From Methanocaldococcus fervens AG86 (lineage in GTDB: Archaea > AGJL01 > Methanococci > Methanococcales > Methanocaldococcaceae), in NCBI RefSeq assembly GCF_000023985.1, contig NC_013156.1:1352363-1416362 (forward strand): a stretch of 64,000 bases of DNA, written 5' to 3'. Of this stretch, positions 49,598 to 58,149 are shown piece after piece. The notes beneath the pieces were generated by a model, which had not been told where the DNA came from, made no database searches, and worked only from the letters and a program-made list of their open reading frames with translations. The stretch's first letter is position 1. Every line of letters starts with the position of its first letter. The position numbers were made by a program, and so were the translations under genes.

Positions 49598-50902
49598 ATG
49601 AAGTGGAAAAGAACTCACTATTCAGCAAACATTAAACCAGAAATGGATGGAGAAGAAGTAGTTATAATGGGTTGGGTTCATTCAATTAGGGCATTAGGGA
49701 AGATTATATTTGTTATCTTGAGAGATAGAGAAGGAATGGTTCAAATTGTAGCACCAAAACAAAAAGTTGGGGATGAATTATTTAGCCAAATAAAAAAACT
49801 TGGAGCTGAGGATGTTATAGCTGTTAGAGGAAAAGTTGTAGCAAATGAGAAAGCACCAAATGGATTTGAAATACTTCCATTGGAATTAGAAGTTTTAAAC
49901 ACCGCTCAAAGACCTTTGCCTTTAGATCCTGCTGAAAAAGTTCCAGCTGAGTTAGATACAAGATTAGAAAACAGATTTTTAGATTTAAGAAGGCCTAAAA
50001 TCCAAGCAATATTTAAAATTAGAAGTGAAATGTTAAGATCTGTAAGAAAAACACTTTATGAGGAAGGATTTATTGAGGTTAATACACCAAAATTGGTGGC
50101 AAGTTGTACTGAAGGAGGAACAGAGCTTTTCCCAATCTCATACTTTGAGAGAGAGGCATTTTTAGGGCAAAGTCCTCAGTTGTATAAGCAGATGTTAATG
50201 GCTACTGGATTGGATAGGGTTTTCGAAATAGCACCAATATTTAGGGCTGAAGAACACAACACAAGAAGGCATTTAAACGAGGCAACTTCAATAGACATTG
50301 AAATGGCATTTGCTGATGACAAAGATGCTATGGAGATGTTGGAGAAGGTTGTTTATAATGCATTCTTAGATGTTTATGAAAATAGAAAGAGAGAGATTGA
50401 AACGTTAGGAATAGAATTTGAATTACCACCAGAAAAGTTTGATAGAATTACTTATGATGAAGCTATCGATATTGCAAATGCAAAGGGTGTTGAGATAGAG
50501 TGGGGAGAGGATTTAAGTAGAGAGGCTGAAAAGGTTATTGGAGAGGAAATGGGAGGTTTATACTTCATAACCGACTGGCCATCAGAAACAAGACCATTTT
50601 ACACAATGCCTGATGAAAAGAATCCAAATATATGTAAGGCATTTGATTTAATGTATAAAGATTTGGAGATCTCTTCAGGAGCTCAGAGAATTCATTTATA
50701 TGATTTGTTAGTTGAGAATATTAAGAAGAAAGGGTTAAATCCAGATGGGTTTACATACTATTTAGAGGCATTTAAATATGGAATGCCACCACACGCTGGT
50801 TGGGGATTAGGAGCTGACAGATTTACAATGGTTTTGACACAGCAAGAGAACATTAGAGAGTGTGTATTATTCCCAAGAGATAGGCAGAGATTAACTCCAT
50901 AA
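49598..50902 (+). CDS. aspS: Aspartyl-tRNA synthetase
   Basis: Class II synthetase: an N-terminal anticodon-binding OB fold ([26 protein letters not shown]), motif 1 near the [12 protein letters not shown] segment, motif 2 [17 protein letters not shown], motif 3 [11 protein letters not shown]. Archaeal size (434 residues) without the bacterial insertion domain. Several archaeal enzymes also charge tRNA-Asn; whether this one does cannot be read by eye. The ATG at 49598 follows GGTGGAT; a GTG nine bases earlier lies within it. Confidence 0.97.
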   Translation: MKWKRTHYSANIKPEMDGEEVVIMGWVHSIRALGKIIFVILRDREGMVQIVAPKQKVGDELFSQIKKLGAEDVIAVRGKVVANEKAPNGFEILPLELEVLNTAQRPLPLDPAEKVPAELDTRLENRFLDLRRPKIQAIFKIRSEMLRSVRKTLYEEGFIEVNTPKLVASCTEGGTELFPISYFEREAFLGQSPQLYKQMLMATGLDRVFEIAPIFRAEEHNTRRHLNEATSIDIEMAFADDKDAMEMLEKVVYNAFLDVYENRKREIETLGIEFELPPEKFDRITYDEAIDIANAKGVEIEWGEDLSREAEKVIGEEMGGLYFITDWPSETRPFYTMPDEKNPNICKAFDLMYKDLEISSGAQRIHLYDLLVENIKKKGLNPDGFTYYLEAFKYGMPPHAGWGLGADRFTMVLTQQENIRECVLFPRDRQRLTP

Positions 50903-50928
50903 TCCAATATTTTAAAAATGAGATGATT

Positions 50929-51870
50929 ATGATTGCCAAAATCATCCAAATTTTCTCATTGACACTTACTTTTTTGTATTACAGCATACCAACACTTATT
51001 ATTGGTTTGTTTATTTCCCAAATTTTAATAGAAGGAAATATAATTAAAAAAATCTATTTTATTGGGAGGGTGTTTACAAAAATTGCAAATCTTCCAGAAG
51101 AGTGTGGGTTGGCAATAACAACCTCTTTTATTGAACCAAGAATGGCAAATATAATGCTCGTTGATTTTTATAAAAAAGGAATTATAAACAAAAAAGAGCT
51201 TTACATCTCATCTTTAATAGATGCGTTTCCAGCCATTCTTAGGCATTGGGATTCTTTACTTCCAATATTAATAGCTACTTTAGGATTTTTTGGAGTAGTT
51301 TATTTTATAATCTTGGTTTTAATTGGATTTATTCAGACGATGATTTTTATAATTGTTGGGAAAATAACGTTAAAAAGTAGAAAATACAAGGAAGAAAATG
51401 TTGATAAAAAGATAAGGCTAAATAAGGATGTTTTTTATAAAGCTTTTAAAAACACTTTGAAATATGGGATTCCAATCATAAGGGATATAATTATCGCCTC
51501 TTTTATCACATCGTTTTTAATAGAGTTAGGATTTTTCAGCTATCTAACTGAAATTATAAAAAACACCGCCTATAGTTTGCCATTTTCTGTTGAAGAAATT
51601 ACCGTGGCAGTTACACAACCAATTAACTACATAGGGGCTTATGTCTTAGCTGGAGAATTTTTAAATAAAGGTATTTTAAATGAGCTCGAAGTTTTTAGAT
51701 CTTTACTTTTGGGCTCTGTATTGTCAAGCATTCCTGCTTTAAGATTTTTAGCTCCTTATTACATGGGCATATATGGGTTTAAGGATGGCTTCAATATAAT
51801 GATGATATCAACAGCTGTTAGGGTTTTGATAACAGTGGTTTTTATAATAATTATAAGTTTAGCTTTGTGA
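50929..51870 (+). CDS. Membrane protein with nucleoside-recognition (Gate) domain
   Basis: About eight hydrophobic helices over 313 residues. LPEECGLAITTSFIEPRMANIMLVDFYKKG and PAILRHWDSLLPIL are the Gate-domain motifs found in nucleoside transporters and SpmA/B-like proteins, duplicated here in a second half (SVEEITVAVTQPINYIGAYVLAG, SSIPALRFLAPYYMG). Substrate unknown. GAGATGATT precedes the ATG at 50929; an in-frame ATG at 50923 is also possible. Five bases separate it from taw2. Confidence 0.82.
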   Translation: MIAKIIQIFSLTLTFLYYSIPTLIIGLFISQILIEGNIIKKIYFIGRVFTKIANLPEECGLAITTSFIEPRMANIMLVDFYKKGIINKKELYISSLIDAFPAILRHWDSLLPILIATLGFFGVVYFIILVLIGFIQTMIFIIVGKITLKSRKYKEENVDKKIRLNKDVFYKAFKNTLKYGIPIIRDIIIASFITSFLIELGFFSYLTEIIKNTAYSLPFSVEEITVAVTQPINYIGAYVLAGEFLNKGILNELEVFRSLLLGSVLSSIPALRFLAPYYMGIYGFKDGFNIMMISTAVRVLITVVFIIIISLAL

Positions 51871-51874
51871 TACC

Positions 51875-52618
51875 ATGAAATATCAAAAAATTGGAGATAT
51901 TGTTGTAGTAAAAAAAGAATTGAATGAGGAGGAGATTAAAGAAATTGTAAATAAAACAAAATGTAAAACTATTTTGCTATACACTACCCAAATAACTGGG
52001 GAGTTTAGAACTCCACATGTAAAAATTTTATATGGTAATGGGACGGAAACAATACATAAAGAATATGGCTGTTTGTTTAAGTTAGATGTAGCTAAAATTA
52101 TGTGGAGTCAAGGAAATATTGAGGAAAGGAAGAGGATGGCACATATAAGCAATGAAAATGAGGTAGTTGTTGATATGTTTGCAGGAATTGGATATTTTAC
52201 AATTCCAATGGCTAAGTATTCAAAACCAAAATTGATTTATGCAATTGAAAAAAATCCAACTGCTTATCATTATTTATGTGAAAATATTAAGCTAAATAAA
52301 TTAAACAATGTAGTTCCAATTTTAGCTGATAATAGGGCTGTTGAATTAAAGGATGTTGCTGATAGAGTTATTATGGGCTATGTTCATAAAACTCACAAAT
52401 TTTTAGACAAGGCTTTTGAGTTTTTAAAGGATAGGGGGGTTATACATTATCATGAGACGGTTGCTGAGAAGATTATGTATGAGAGACCTATAGAGAGATT
52501 AAAGTTTTATGCAGAAAAAAATGGTTATAAGCTTTTAAATTATGAAATAAGGAAAATTAAAAAATATGCTCCAGGAGTTTGGCATGTTGTTGTAGATGCA
52601 GAATTTGAAAAAGTTTAA
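51875..52618 (+). CDS. taw2: tRNA wyosine aminocarboxypropyltransferase Taw2 (TYW2)
   Basis: Transfers the aminocarboxypropyl group of AdoMet to 4-demethylwyosine-37 of tRNA-Phe. It is a Trm5 relative lacking the D1 domain: VVVDMFAGIGYFTIPMAK is motif I, and the position of the Trm5 N-L-P motif reads VIMGYVHKTHKF, typical of TYW2 rather than Trm5. 247 residues agrees with the archaeal enzyme. It starts near the end of the Gate-domain gene and is probably cotranscribed. Confidence 0.92.
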   Translation: MKYQKIGDIVVVKKELNEEEIKEIVNKTKCKTILLYTTQITGEFRTPHVKILYGNGTETIHKEYGCLFKLDVAKIMWSQGNIEERKRMAHISNENEVVVDMFAGIGYFTIPMAKYSKPKLIYAIEKNPTAYHYLCENIKLNKLNNVVPILADNRAVELKDVADRVIMGYVHKTHKFLDKAFEFLKDRGVIHYHETVAEKIMYERPIERLKFYAEKNGYKLLNYEIRKIKKYAPGVWHVVVDAEFEKV

Positions 52619-52638
52619 TTATTTAATTATAAAGTTAA

Positions 52639-52911
52639 TTAGATTCTATGCATATATTTAAATATATCTTCATGTTGAACTATAACCTTAACACCTAATT
52701 CATCTCCAGCCTTTTCAAGCTCTTTTTTTAATGTTGTAAAATCTACCTTTGCCTTTGATATATCTACGAGCATGATCATGGTAAATAGATTATCCATAAT
52801 TGTTTGACTTATATCCAAGATGTTTGCATTGTTTTCAGCCAAAACTTTTGAAATTCCTGCAACTATTCCAGTCCTATCTTGCCCAATAACCGAAACTACA
52901 ATTCTGCTCAT
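52639..52911 (-). CDS. ACT-domain protein (UPF0237)
   Basis: 90 residues, one ACT domain: VVSVIGQDRTGIVAGISKVLAENNANILDISQTIMDN. The DRTGIV turn is the usual amino-acid-binding loop. The LFTMIMLVDISK strand follows. Likely a small regulatory sensor; ligand unknown. GAGGGAAAAG precedes the ATG. Convergent with taw2. Confidence 0.9.
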   Translation of the reverse strand: MSRIVVSVIGQDRTGIVAGISKVLAENNANILDISQTIMDNLFTMIMLVDISKAKVDFTTLKKELEKAGDELGVKVIVQHEDIFKYMHRI

Positions 52912-52983
52912 CTTTTCCCTCTTTTAATTGTCATAGAATTTATGTTTTGATAATAAGTTTTTGATAATAAAAACTTTTTTACC

Positions 52984-54339
52984 TTATGAAATCGTAGCTA
53001 TAGTTCTAACACATCCCCCACCATCACCAACAGGGACACTCTGCCCATACTTACCACAATACCCAACACTCAACTTGAAATCATCCGTAACGGCATCAAC
53101 TTTAAATAAAATATCTAAAATTTCTCCACTCAATCCAGCATCTTTTAAAACTTGAGTTAGCTCACCATTTTCAATTAAATATGCTTCAACAGCGCTAAAC
53201 TGGAATAATCCTTTTCCTGTATCAACTTGCCCGCCTCTTGAACCTCTTAAAAATATTCCTTCTTTTGTATCTTCTAAAAGCTCTTCAAAGTTCCAATCTC
53301 CGGGTTTTATAAAGGTGTTGCTCATCCTTACAATAGGCTTACTTAAGCCTTCAGCTCTACCATTTCCTGTTAGCTCAGCATCCATCCTTCCAGCAGTTTC
53401 TCTTGAATGCAAATATGTTTTTAAAATTCCATTTTCAATGATAACAGTTCTCATTCCTTTAACTCCCTCATCGTCATACTTGTAGGAACCGAAAGCTTCA
53501 TCAACTGTAGCATCATCTATAACTGTTACATACTCACTTCCTACCTCTTTATTTAACTTATCTTTAAATACGCTATCGTTTTGTAAAACTAAATCAGCCT
53601 CTGCAGCATGTCCTACTGCTTCATGTATAAATACTCCAGCCAATTCAGGGTCTAATATTACTTTAAACTTACCTTTTGGGCATGGTTTTGCTTTCAATAA
53701 TCTTAAAGCTCTATTTTTTGCCTCTAAAGCTAAATTTAAATACTCATCTTTTATTTTCTCAAATCCAAATCCACCAGTTCTCTCAGCACCAAATTGTAGA
53801 TTTCCATTTTCCTTAGCAACACAGTTCATGTACATTATACATCTTGTTATATCCCCCTCAATTCTTGAACCTTCACTGTTTAAAAATATCTTTTTCCCAA
53901 ATACATCCGAATAACTAACGGAAACACTTTTAATTTTTTCATTAAGCATGTTTTTATATGTATCTATAACAATTTCTTTCTTCTCTTCAATATCAACATT
54001 AACAGGATTTATTTTCCCAATCATTTTATAGTTATCCACTATCGCCTTATAATCTTTTAAAACAACTTCTTTTTCAGAATACTCATTTGAAATTTTAGCC
54101 ATTTTATACGCTTTATCTATTAGTTTTTCAATCTCTTCTTCATTTACTATATTTGAAGTAATAAATCCCCACCCATTTTTATATAAAACTCTAACAGCTA
54201 CACCATTCCCAAAACCTGAAGAGATTTCTTCTATCTTACCATCTTTTAATGTTATTGAGTTACTCTCCCCTATATTTATTCTTATATCTGCATAATCGCC
54301 TACTTCCAATAATTTTTCAATTTTTTCCAAATTGAGCAT
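52984..54339 (-). CDS. tldD: TldD-type metalloprotease
   Basis: The zinc site FIHEAVGHAAEADLVL (H-E-x3-H) is near the middle, and the C-terminus shows GSRGGQVDTGKGLFQFSAVEAYLIENG and SVGYCGKYGQSVPVGDGGG, both diagnostic of TldD. In bacteria TldD/TldE mature peptides; the archaeal substrate is unknown, and no TldE is adjacent. The ATG at 54339 has GGTGATATC; one 48 nt upstream has no site. 451 residues. Diverges from the next gene. Confidence 0.93.
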   Translation of the reverse strand: MLNLEKIEKLLEVGDYADIRINIGESNSITLKDGKIEEISSGFGNGVAVRVLYKNGWGFITSNIVNEEEIEKLIDKAYKMAKISNEYSEKEVVLKDYKAIVDNYKMIGKINPVNVDIEEKKEIVIDTYKNMLNEKIKSVSVSYSDVFGKKIFLNSEGSRIEGDITRCIMYMNCVAKENGNLQFGAERTGGFGFEKIKDEYLNLALEAKNRALRLLKAKPCPKGKFKVILDPELAGVFIHEAVGHAAEADLVLQNDSVFKDKLNKEVGSEYVTVIDDATVDEAFGSYKYDDEGVKGMRTVIIENGILKTYLHSRETAGRMDAELTGNGRAEGLSKPIVRMSNTFIKPGDWNFEELLEDTKEGIFLRGSRGGQVDTGKGLFQFSAVEAYLIENGELTQVLKDAGLSGEILDILFKVDAVTDDFKLSVGYCGKYGQSVPVGDGGGCVRTIATIS

Positions 54340-54406
54340 GATATCACCAATACTAAAATATAATTTTTTTGAATATTTTATTAGCATAATGTTTTATGGT
54401 GGTTAG

Positions 54407-55072
54407 ATGAGAAAGACAGCAGTAATTTTATTTATAATAATAAATATCCTGCCCTTGGCTATTTTGGGAATATACTTATATGAGAATATAGGAGGAGCAG
54501 AAAATGTTAATGAGGTTGTAAAAAATTCACCATTTAAAGAATTCGTTTATATAGATCATAAAACTCTCATGATACTTAAAGACTCTGGTAATATCCAAAA
54601 TGTTCCAGAAATACTTAAAGAATCTTTGATTTTTATTAACGGCATTTATATTGGAGATCATGGAAGTGTTGGAATTAAAATGCCATTAGGATTTTTAGTT
54701 AAATATATTCCAATTGAGAACTTTGAATATTACAACGGAGTTTTAATAACAAATCCAAGCGAATCTGATTTTGGTAAAGCGGAAATAAATGATTTAATCA
54801 GCACAATTCCACAAGATTATAAGGATGTCATTATATATAAACAAGATTATGCAATAGGTATATATTATGATTTGAAGACAAATAAAACTCATGTTGTATA
54901 TGTTTTTAAAAAATCTGATTATTCTGAAATTAATACTGAAATGCTTGAAGATAAACTTCTACAGGAAACAAATGCTGTTAGCTGTGAAGTAATTAACATG
55001 GGAGATAAAGTTTGTGTTTATTTGGAGTTTAATGGAATAAACTTGGATTTAATGAACAATGGGATATCATGA
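54407..55072 (+). CDS. Membrane-anchored protein, unknown
   Basis: 221 residues with an N-terminal membrane helix (residues 5-26, no lipobox) and an outside domain without a motif I know. The domain alternates short strands and helices (KEFVYIDHKTLMILKDSG, DVIIYKQDYAIGIYYDLKTN) and has two cysteines near the C-terminus that could pair. GGTGGTTAG precedes the ATG. The TGA overlaps the hemD ATG (ATGA), so it is coupled to hemD and hypD. Confidence 0.7.
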   Translation: MRKTAVILFIIINILPLAILGIYLYENIGGAENVNEVVKNSPFKEFVYIDHKTLMILKDSGNIQNVPEILKESLIFINGIYIGDHGSVGIKMPLGFLVKYIPIENFEYYNGVLITNPSESDFGKAEINDLISTIPQDYKDVIIYKQDYAIGIYYDLKTNKTHVVYVFKKSDYSEINTEMLEDKLLQETNAVSCEVINMGDKVCVYLEFNGINLDLMNNGIS

Positions 55073-55800
55073 AGGTTGTAATAACAAGACCTAAAGAAAG
55101 GGCTGATGTGTTTTCTAAATTATTGAAAAAAGAAGGATTTGAGCCGATAATATTTCCAACTTTGGAATTAATATACAATAAAGATATAAAAGTTAATTTA
55201 GATAATTATGATTGGATAGTTTTTACATCTCCGAGTGGAGTTATTGGCCTATATAATATAATTGAGGAAGCCCAGAGGGAAGAGGTAAAAAATAAAAAAA
55301 TCGCTGTTATTGGAGAAAAAACCGCAAAAGCTTTTAAAGAATATTTTGGTAGAGAAGTTGATGTAATGCCAAAAGAATACACTGCAGAATCTCTTTTAGA
55401 AGAGATTAAAAAAACCGCCAAAAGTGATGATAAATTTTTAATTCCCACAACACCATCAACAAGAGATGTTTTAAAAAATAACCTAAATGCCGATTTACTG
55501 TTTGTGTATAAATCAGTTGAGCCTGAAAATCTAAAGGAAAATATTGAAAAATTAAAAGAAAATATAAAGGATGAGAGGTTTATCTTAACATTTACAAGTG
55601 GATTAACAGCTAAAAACTTTTTTAAATACGTTGATGATGAATTTGCCGAGATTATAAAAAATAATTACATAGTTGCTATAGGACCGATAACAGCAAAAGT
55701 TATTGAAGAATTTGGATTTAAACCATTAATTCCAAAAATATATACAATTGAAGGGATTTTAGAAGTTATTAAAATGATTAAAGAGGGAAAGAATGATTAA
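55069..55800 (+). CDS. hemD: Uroporphyrinogen-III synthase
   Basis: Closes and inverts ring D of hydroxymethylbilane on the way to cobamides, F430 and siroheme. Two-lobed fold with ITRPKERADVFSKLLKKEGFEPIIFP at the start, NYDWIVFTSPSGVIGLYN, and the later FILTFTSGLTAKNFFKY and VAIGPITAKVIEEFG, the usual HemD blocks. 243 residues. Overlaps its upstream neighbour by 4 nt and hypD by 8 nt. Confidence 0.93.
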   Translation: MKVVITRPKERADVFSKLLKKEGFEPIIFPTLELIYNKDIKVNLDNYDWIVFTSPSGVIGLYNIIEEAQREEVKNKKIAVIGEKTAKAFKEYFGREVDVMPKEYTAESLLEEIKKTAKSDDKFLIPTTPSTRDVLKNNLNADLLFVYKSVEPENLKENIEKLKENIKDERFILTFTSGLTAKNFFKYVDDEFAEIIKNNYIVAIGPITAKVIEEFGFKPLIPKIYTIEGILEVIKMIKEGKND

Positions 55801-56869
55801 CTTAAACGATAGGGTCATTATAAAAAAAGCTGTAGAGAAGATAAACAAACTCGCTGAGAAGGTTGATAGTTTAAAGATTATGCACGTTTGTGGAAGCCAT
55901 GAGCATACAATCTGTAAATATGGAATTAGGGATGTATTGCCTGAAAATATATCCGTTGTTCCAGGTCCTGGCTGTCCTGTTTGCGTAACAACTCAAAAAG
56001 AGATTGATACAGCTATATATTTGGCAGATAAAGGTTATGTTATAACAACACTTGGGGATATGTATAGAGTTCCAGGAAGTGAAAAATCTTTGATGGAAAA
56101 GCAATCTGAAGGCTGTGATGTTAGGATTGTATACAGTATAAGTGAAGCTGTAAAAATGGCTAAAAAAGAAAAGGACAAAAAATTTGTTTTTGTAGCAATT
56201 GGTTTTGAAACTACAGCTCCAACAACGGGAGCTGAGCTAATAAATTTAAAAAATAAAGATATTGACAACTTTTTTATACTAAACTGCCATAGGCAAACCC
56301 CTCCTGTAATGGAGTTTTTGTTAAGCGAGGGCGTTTATTTGGATGCCTTTATCTGCCCAGGGCATGTTTCAACTATAACTGGTTTAAAGCCTTATTACGA
56401 GCCATGTAAAAAATATAACGCTCCAATGGTTGTTGCAGGATTTGAGCCAGTTGACGTGTTAATGGCAATAATTATGATTTTAAGACAAGTTATAAATGGA
56501 GAGGCAAAGGTTGAAAATGAATATACGAGGGTTGTAAAGCCAGAGGGTAATGTTTTAGCTCAAAAAATAATAAATGAGGTTTTTGAAAGTATAGATATTC
56601 CTTGGAGAGGATTCCCAGTTGTTAAAAATGGCGGTTTTGGATTAAGGGAAGAGTATAGGAAATTTGATATTTATGAGCATGAAGATATTCCTGAAATTAA
56701 AGAAAAAGTTCCTAAGGGCTGTATATGCGATAAGATTTTAAGAGGAGAAAAGCTTCCAACTGACTGCCCATTATTTGGAAAGGTTTGCACGCCATTAAAT
56801 CCAGTTGGCAGCTGTATGGTATCAGATGAAGGGACATGTAGAATATTTTACAAATATCAGAGGATTTAG
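55793..56869 (+). CDS. hypD: Hydrogenase maturation factor HypD
   Basis: Scaffold, with HypC, for the Fe(CN)2CO group of [NiFe]-hydrogenases. IMHVCGSHEHTICKYGIRD has the conserved cysteine, PGPGCPVCVTTQKEID the second motif, and FETTAPTTGAE and GGFGLREEYRKFDIYEHEDIPEI-type segments follow. The C-terminal region has the cysteines GCICDKILRG, DCPLFGKVC and SCMVSDEGTC that bind a [4Fe-4S] cluster. 358 residues. Other hyp genes are absent from the window. Confidence 0.97.
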   Translation: MINLNDRVIIKKAVEKINKLAEKVDSLKIMHVCGSHEHTICKYGIRDVLPENISVVPGPGCPVCVTTQKEIDTAIYLADKGYVITTLGDMYRVPGSEKSLMEKQSEGCDVRIVYSISEAVKMAKKEKDKKFVFVAIGFETTAPTTGAELINLKNKDIDNFFILNCHRQTPPVMEFLLSEGVYLDAFICPGHVSTITGLKPYYEPCKKYNAPMVVAGFEPVDVLMAIIMILRQVINGEAKVENEYTRVVKPEGNVLAQKIINEVFESIDIPWRGFPVVKNGGFGLREEYRKFDIYEHEDIPEIKEKVPKGCICDKILRGEKLPTDCPLFGKVCTPLNPVGSCMVSDEGTCRIFYKYQRI

Positions 56870-56871
56870 TT

Positions 56872-56943
56872 CAACCTTTTACTAAAAGGTTGATCAAAAC
56901 GGATGCATTAAGGAATGGCTTTCAGCCCTTCATAATGTCTCTT
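56872..56943 (+). repeat. Palindrome-rich mosaic repeat, copy C (minimal form)
   Basis: CAACCTTTT-ACT-AAAAGGTTG hairpin, then ATCAAAACGGATGCATT, AAGGAATGGCTTTCAGCCCTTC and ATAATGTCTCTT. It begins 3 bases after the hypD stop. It is the shortest copy and both of its ends match copy A, which has about 110 bp more in the middle. A weak look-alike hairpin (GAACTTTTTTACTAAAAGTTTC) follows at 57005-57026. Confidence 0.85.
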
Positions 56944-57080
56944 ATTTGAGCATCTAATAGAAGAATTTCCGTCGTTCTATTGTATTATTCTCTTTTATTT
57001 GATAGAACTTTTTTACTAAAAGTTTCATATCAATGGGGTAAATCCCTTATGGTGTTATTGCTTTTTTATATGCATCTAAA

Positions 57081-57160
57081 TTTATCATGATTTATCATTA
57101 TAGATTAAAGGCAATTTGTCATTATTTTTCATTAAAGACATTTATCATGATTGTTCATGA
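57081..57160. promoter_or_regulatory. Operator array: three tandem pairs of a 10-bp repeat
   Basis: Consensus TTTATCATKA. Pair 1 at 57081-57100 (TTTATCATGA, TTTATCATTA), pair 2 at 57115-57134 (TTTGTCATTA, TTTTTCATTA), pair 3 at 57141-57160 (TTTATCATGA, TTGTTCATGA). Units inside a pair are adjacent, one helical turn apart. The array ends just before the TATA box of the small gene at 57229. A fourth pair lies before tusA. Confidence 0.75.
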
Positions 57161-57167
57161 GCAAAAA

Positions 57168-57179
57168 AGAATATATATT
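57168..57179 (+). promoter_or_regulatory. TATA-box promoter of the small membrane protein gene
   Basis: AAGAATATATAT, directly downstream of operator pair 3, about 50-60 nt before the ATG at 57229. Confidence 0.6.
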
Positions 57180-57228
57180 AGTTTTTTCAATGATATAAGT
57201 GAAAACAATGAAGTAATGGGGTGATACT

Positions 57229-57399
57229 ATGAACGCAAAGATGCACTACCTACATATGGTTAATCAAGAGCTTGAAGAATTGGAGAATATAAAGAGAGAT
57301 TTAACGAGATCATACAGAGGTAGCGAAGCAACAAAATTCATGGGATATGTATTAGCTGGATTAGTTATAATATCTGCTGTTGCACCTATTTTATTCTAA
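57229..57399 (+). CDS. 56-residue tail-anchored small membrane protein, unknown
   Basis: Begins at ATG 57229 with a strong GGGGTGAT ribosome site and ends at TAA 57397-57399. Residues 1-35 are a charged helix (HMVNQELEELENIKRDL), and one membrane helix occupies about 37-55 (FMGYVLAGLVIISAVAPIL) right at the C-terminus. No known motif. Promoter, operator array and ribosome site all support it as real. The same operator repeats lie before tusA, so it may act with the sulfur-relay genes. Confidence 0.75.
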   Translation: MNAKMHYLHMVNQELEELENIKRDLTRSYRGSEATKFMGYVLAGLVIISAVAPILF

Positions 57400-57449
57400 A
57401 TTGTGAAAATTTACAGAATAAAAATAGTTTGGACTATTTTTAAGGATAA

Positions 57450-57469
57450 ATTGTCATTATCTATCATTA
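57450..57469. promoter_or_regulatory. Operator pair 4, upstream of tusA
   Basis: ATTGTCATTA followed directly by TCTATCATTA, the same tandem 10-bp unit as the array at 57081-57160. It is about 60 bp upstream of the presumed tusA TATA element (TTTTATATTT, 57531-57540). Confidence 0.65.
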
Positions 57470-57579
57470 CAAAATTAGATATTAGAAAATTTAATAACCA
57501 ATATGTAATTAAAGAATTTTCAGATTAATTTTTTATATTTTTTAAACATATTTCTATTAAAAAATTTTATGGTGAGGTT

Positions 57580-57795
57580 ATGAAAAAACTTGATGTTACT
57601 GGAGATATTTGCCCAGTTCCAGTTTTAAAAACAAAAAAAGCTTTAGAAGAATTAAATGAAGGGGAGGAGTTAGAAGTTGTTGGTGATTACAAACCAGCAT
57701 TGGAAAACATAAAAAGATTTGCTGAAAATAATGGATACACAGTAGTTTCTGCTGAAGAAACAGAAAATGGATTTAGAATTGTAATAAGAAAATAA
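57580..57795 (+). CDS. tusA: TusA/SirA-family sulfur carrier
   Basis: 71 residues with the family signature CPVPVLKTKKAL at 10-21; the first cysteine carries persulfide in TusA. LEVVGDYKPALENIKRFAENNGY completes the two-layer fold. GGTGAGGTT precedes the ATG. Followed after nine bases by a DsrE-like gene, a pairing common in sulfur transfer or sulfur-compound metabolism. Confidence 0.9.
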   Translation: MKKLDVTGDICPVPVLKTKKALEELNEGEELEVVGDYKPALENIKRFAENNGYTVVSAEETENGFRIVIRK

Positions 57796-57804
57796 GGTGA
57801 AAAA

Positions 57805-58149
57805 GTGAAATTTACAGTAATTATTACAGAAGCTCCTTATGGAAAGGAGAGAGCTTACTCAGGGTTGAGATTTGCATTAACAGCTTTATTGGAAGGGATT
57901 GATGTAAATATCTTCTTAATTGAGAACGGAGTTTATGTTGCTAAAAAGGAGCAAAATCCTTCAGAAATGCCAAACTATTCAGAGCTGTTGAAGAATGCAA
58001 TTGAGTTAGGGGCTGTTGTTAAAGCTTGTGGACCTTGCTGTAAAGCAAGAGGTTTAAAAGAAGAGGATTTAATTGAAGGAGTTCAATTAGCTACAATGCA
58101 CGACTTAGTTGCCTTTGTTAAAGAAAGTGATAACGTAGTTACATTCTAA
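57805..58149 (+). CDS. DsrE/TusD-like sulfur-relay protein
   Basis: 114 residues with the DsrE-type fold: VIITEAPYGKERAYSGLRFALTAL, VNIFLIENGVYV and the cysteine loop KACGPCCKARGL, three cysteines of which one should accept sulfur. Start is GTG after GGTGAAAAA. Probably coexpressed with tusA. Exact donor and acceptor are unknown. Stop overlaps the convergent DHH gene by four bases. Confidence 0.85.
   Translation: MKFTVIITEAPYGKERAYSGLRFALTALLEGIDVNIFLIENGVYVAKKEQNPSEMPNYSELLKNAIELGAVVKACGPCCKARGLKEEDLIEGVQLATMHDLVAFVKESDNVVTF

Noticed and set aside
54407-55072. Lipoprotein call for the membrane-anchored protein before hemD
   Set aside because: The N-terminal hydrophobic segment has no lipobox cysteine, so it is more likely a simple membrane anchor.
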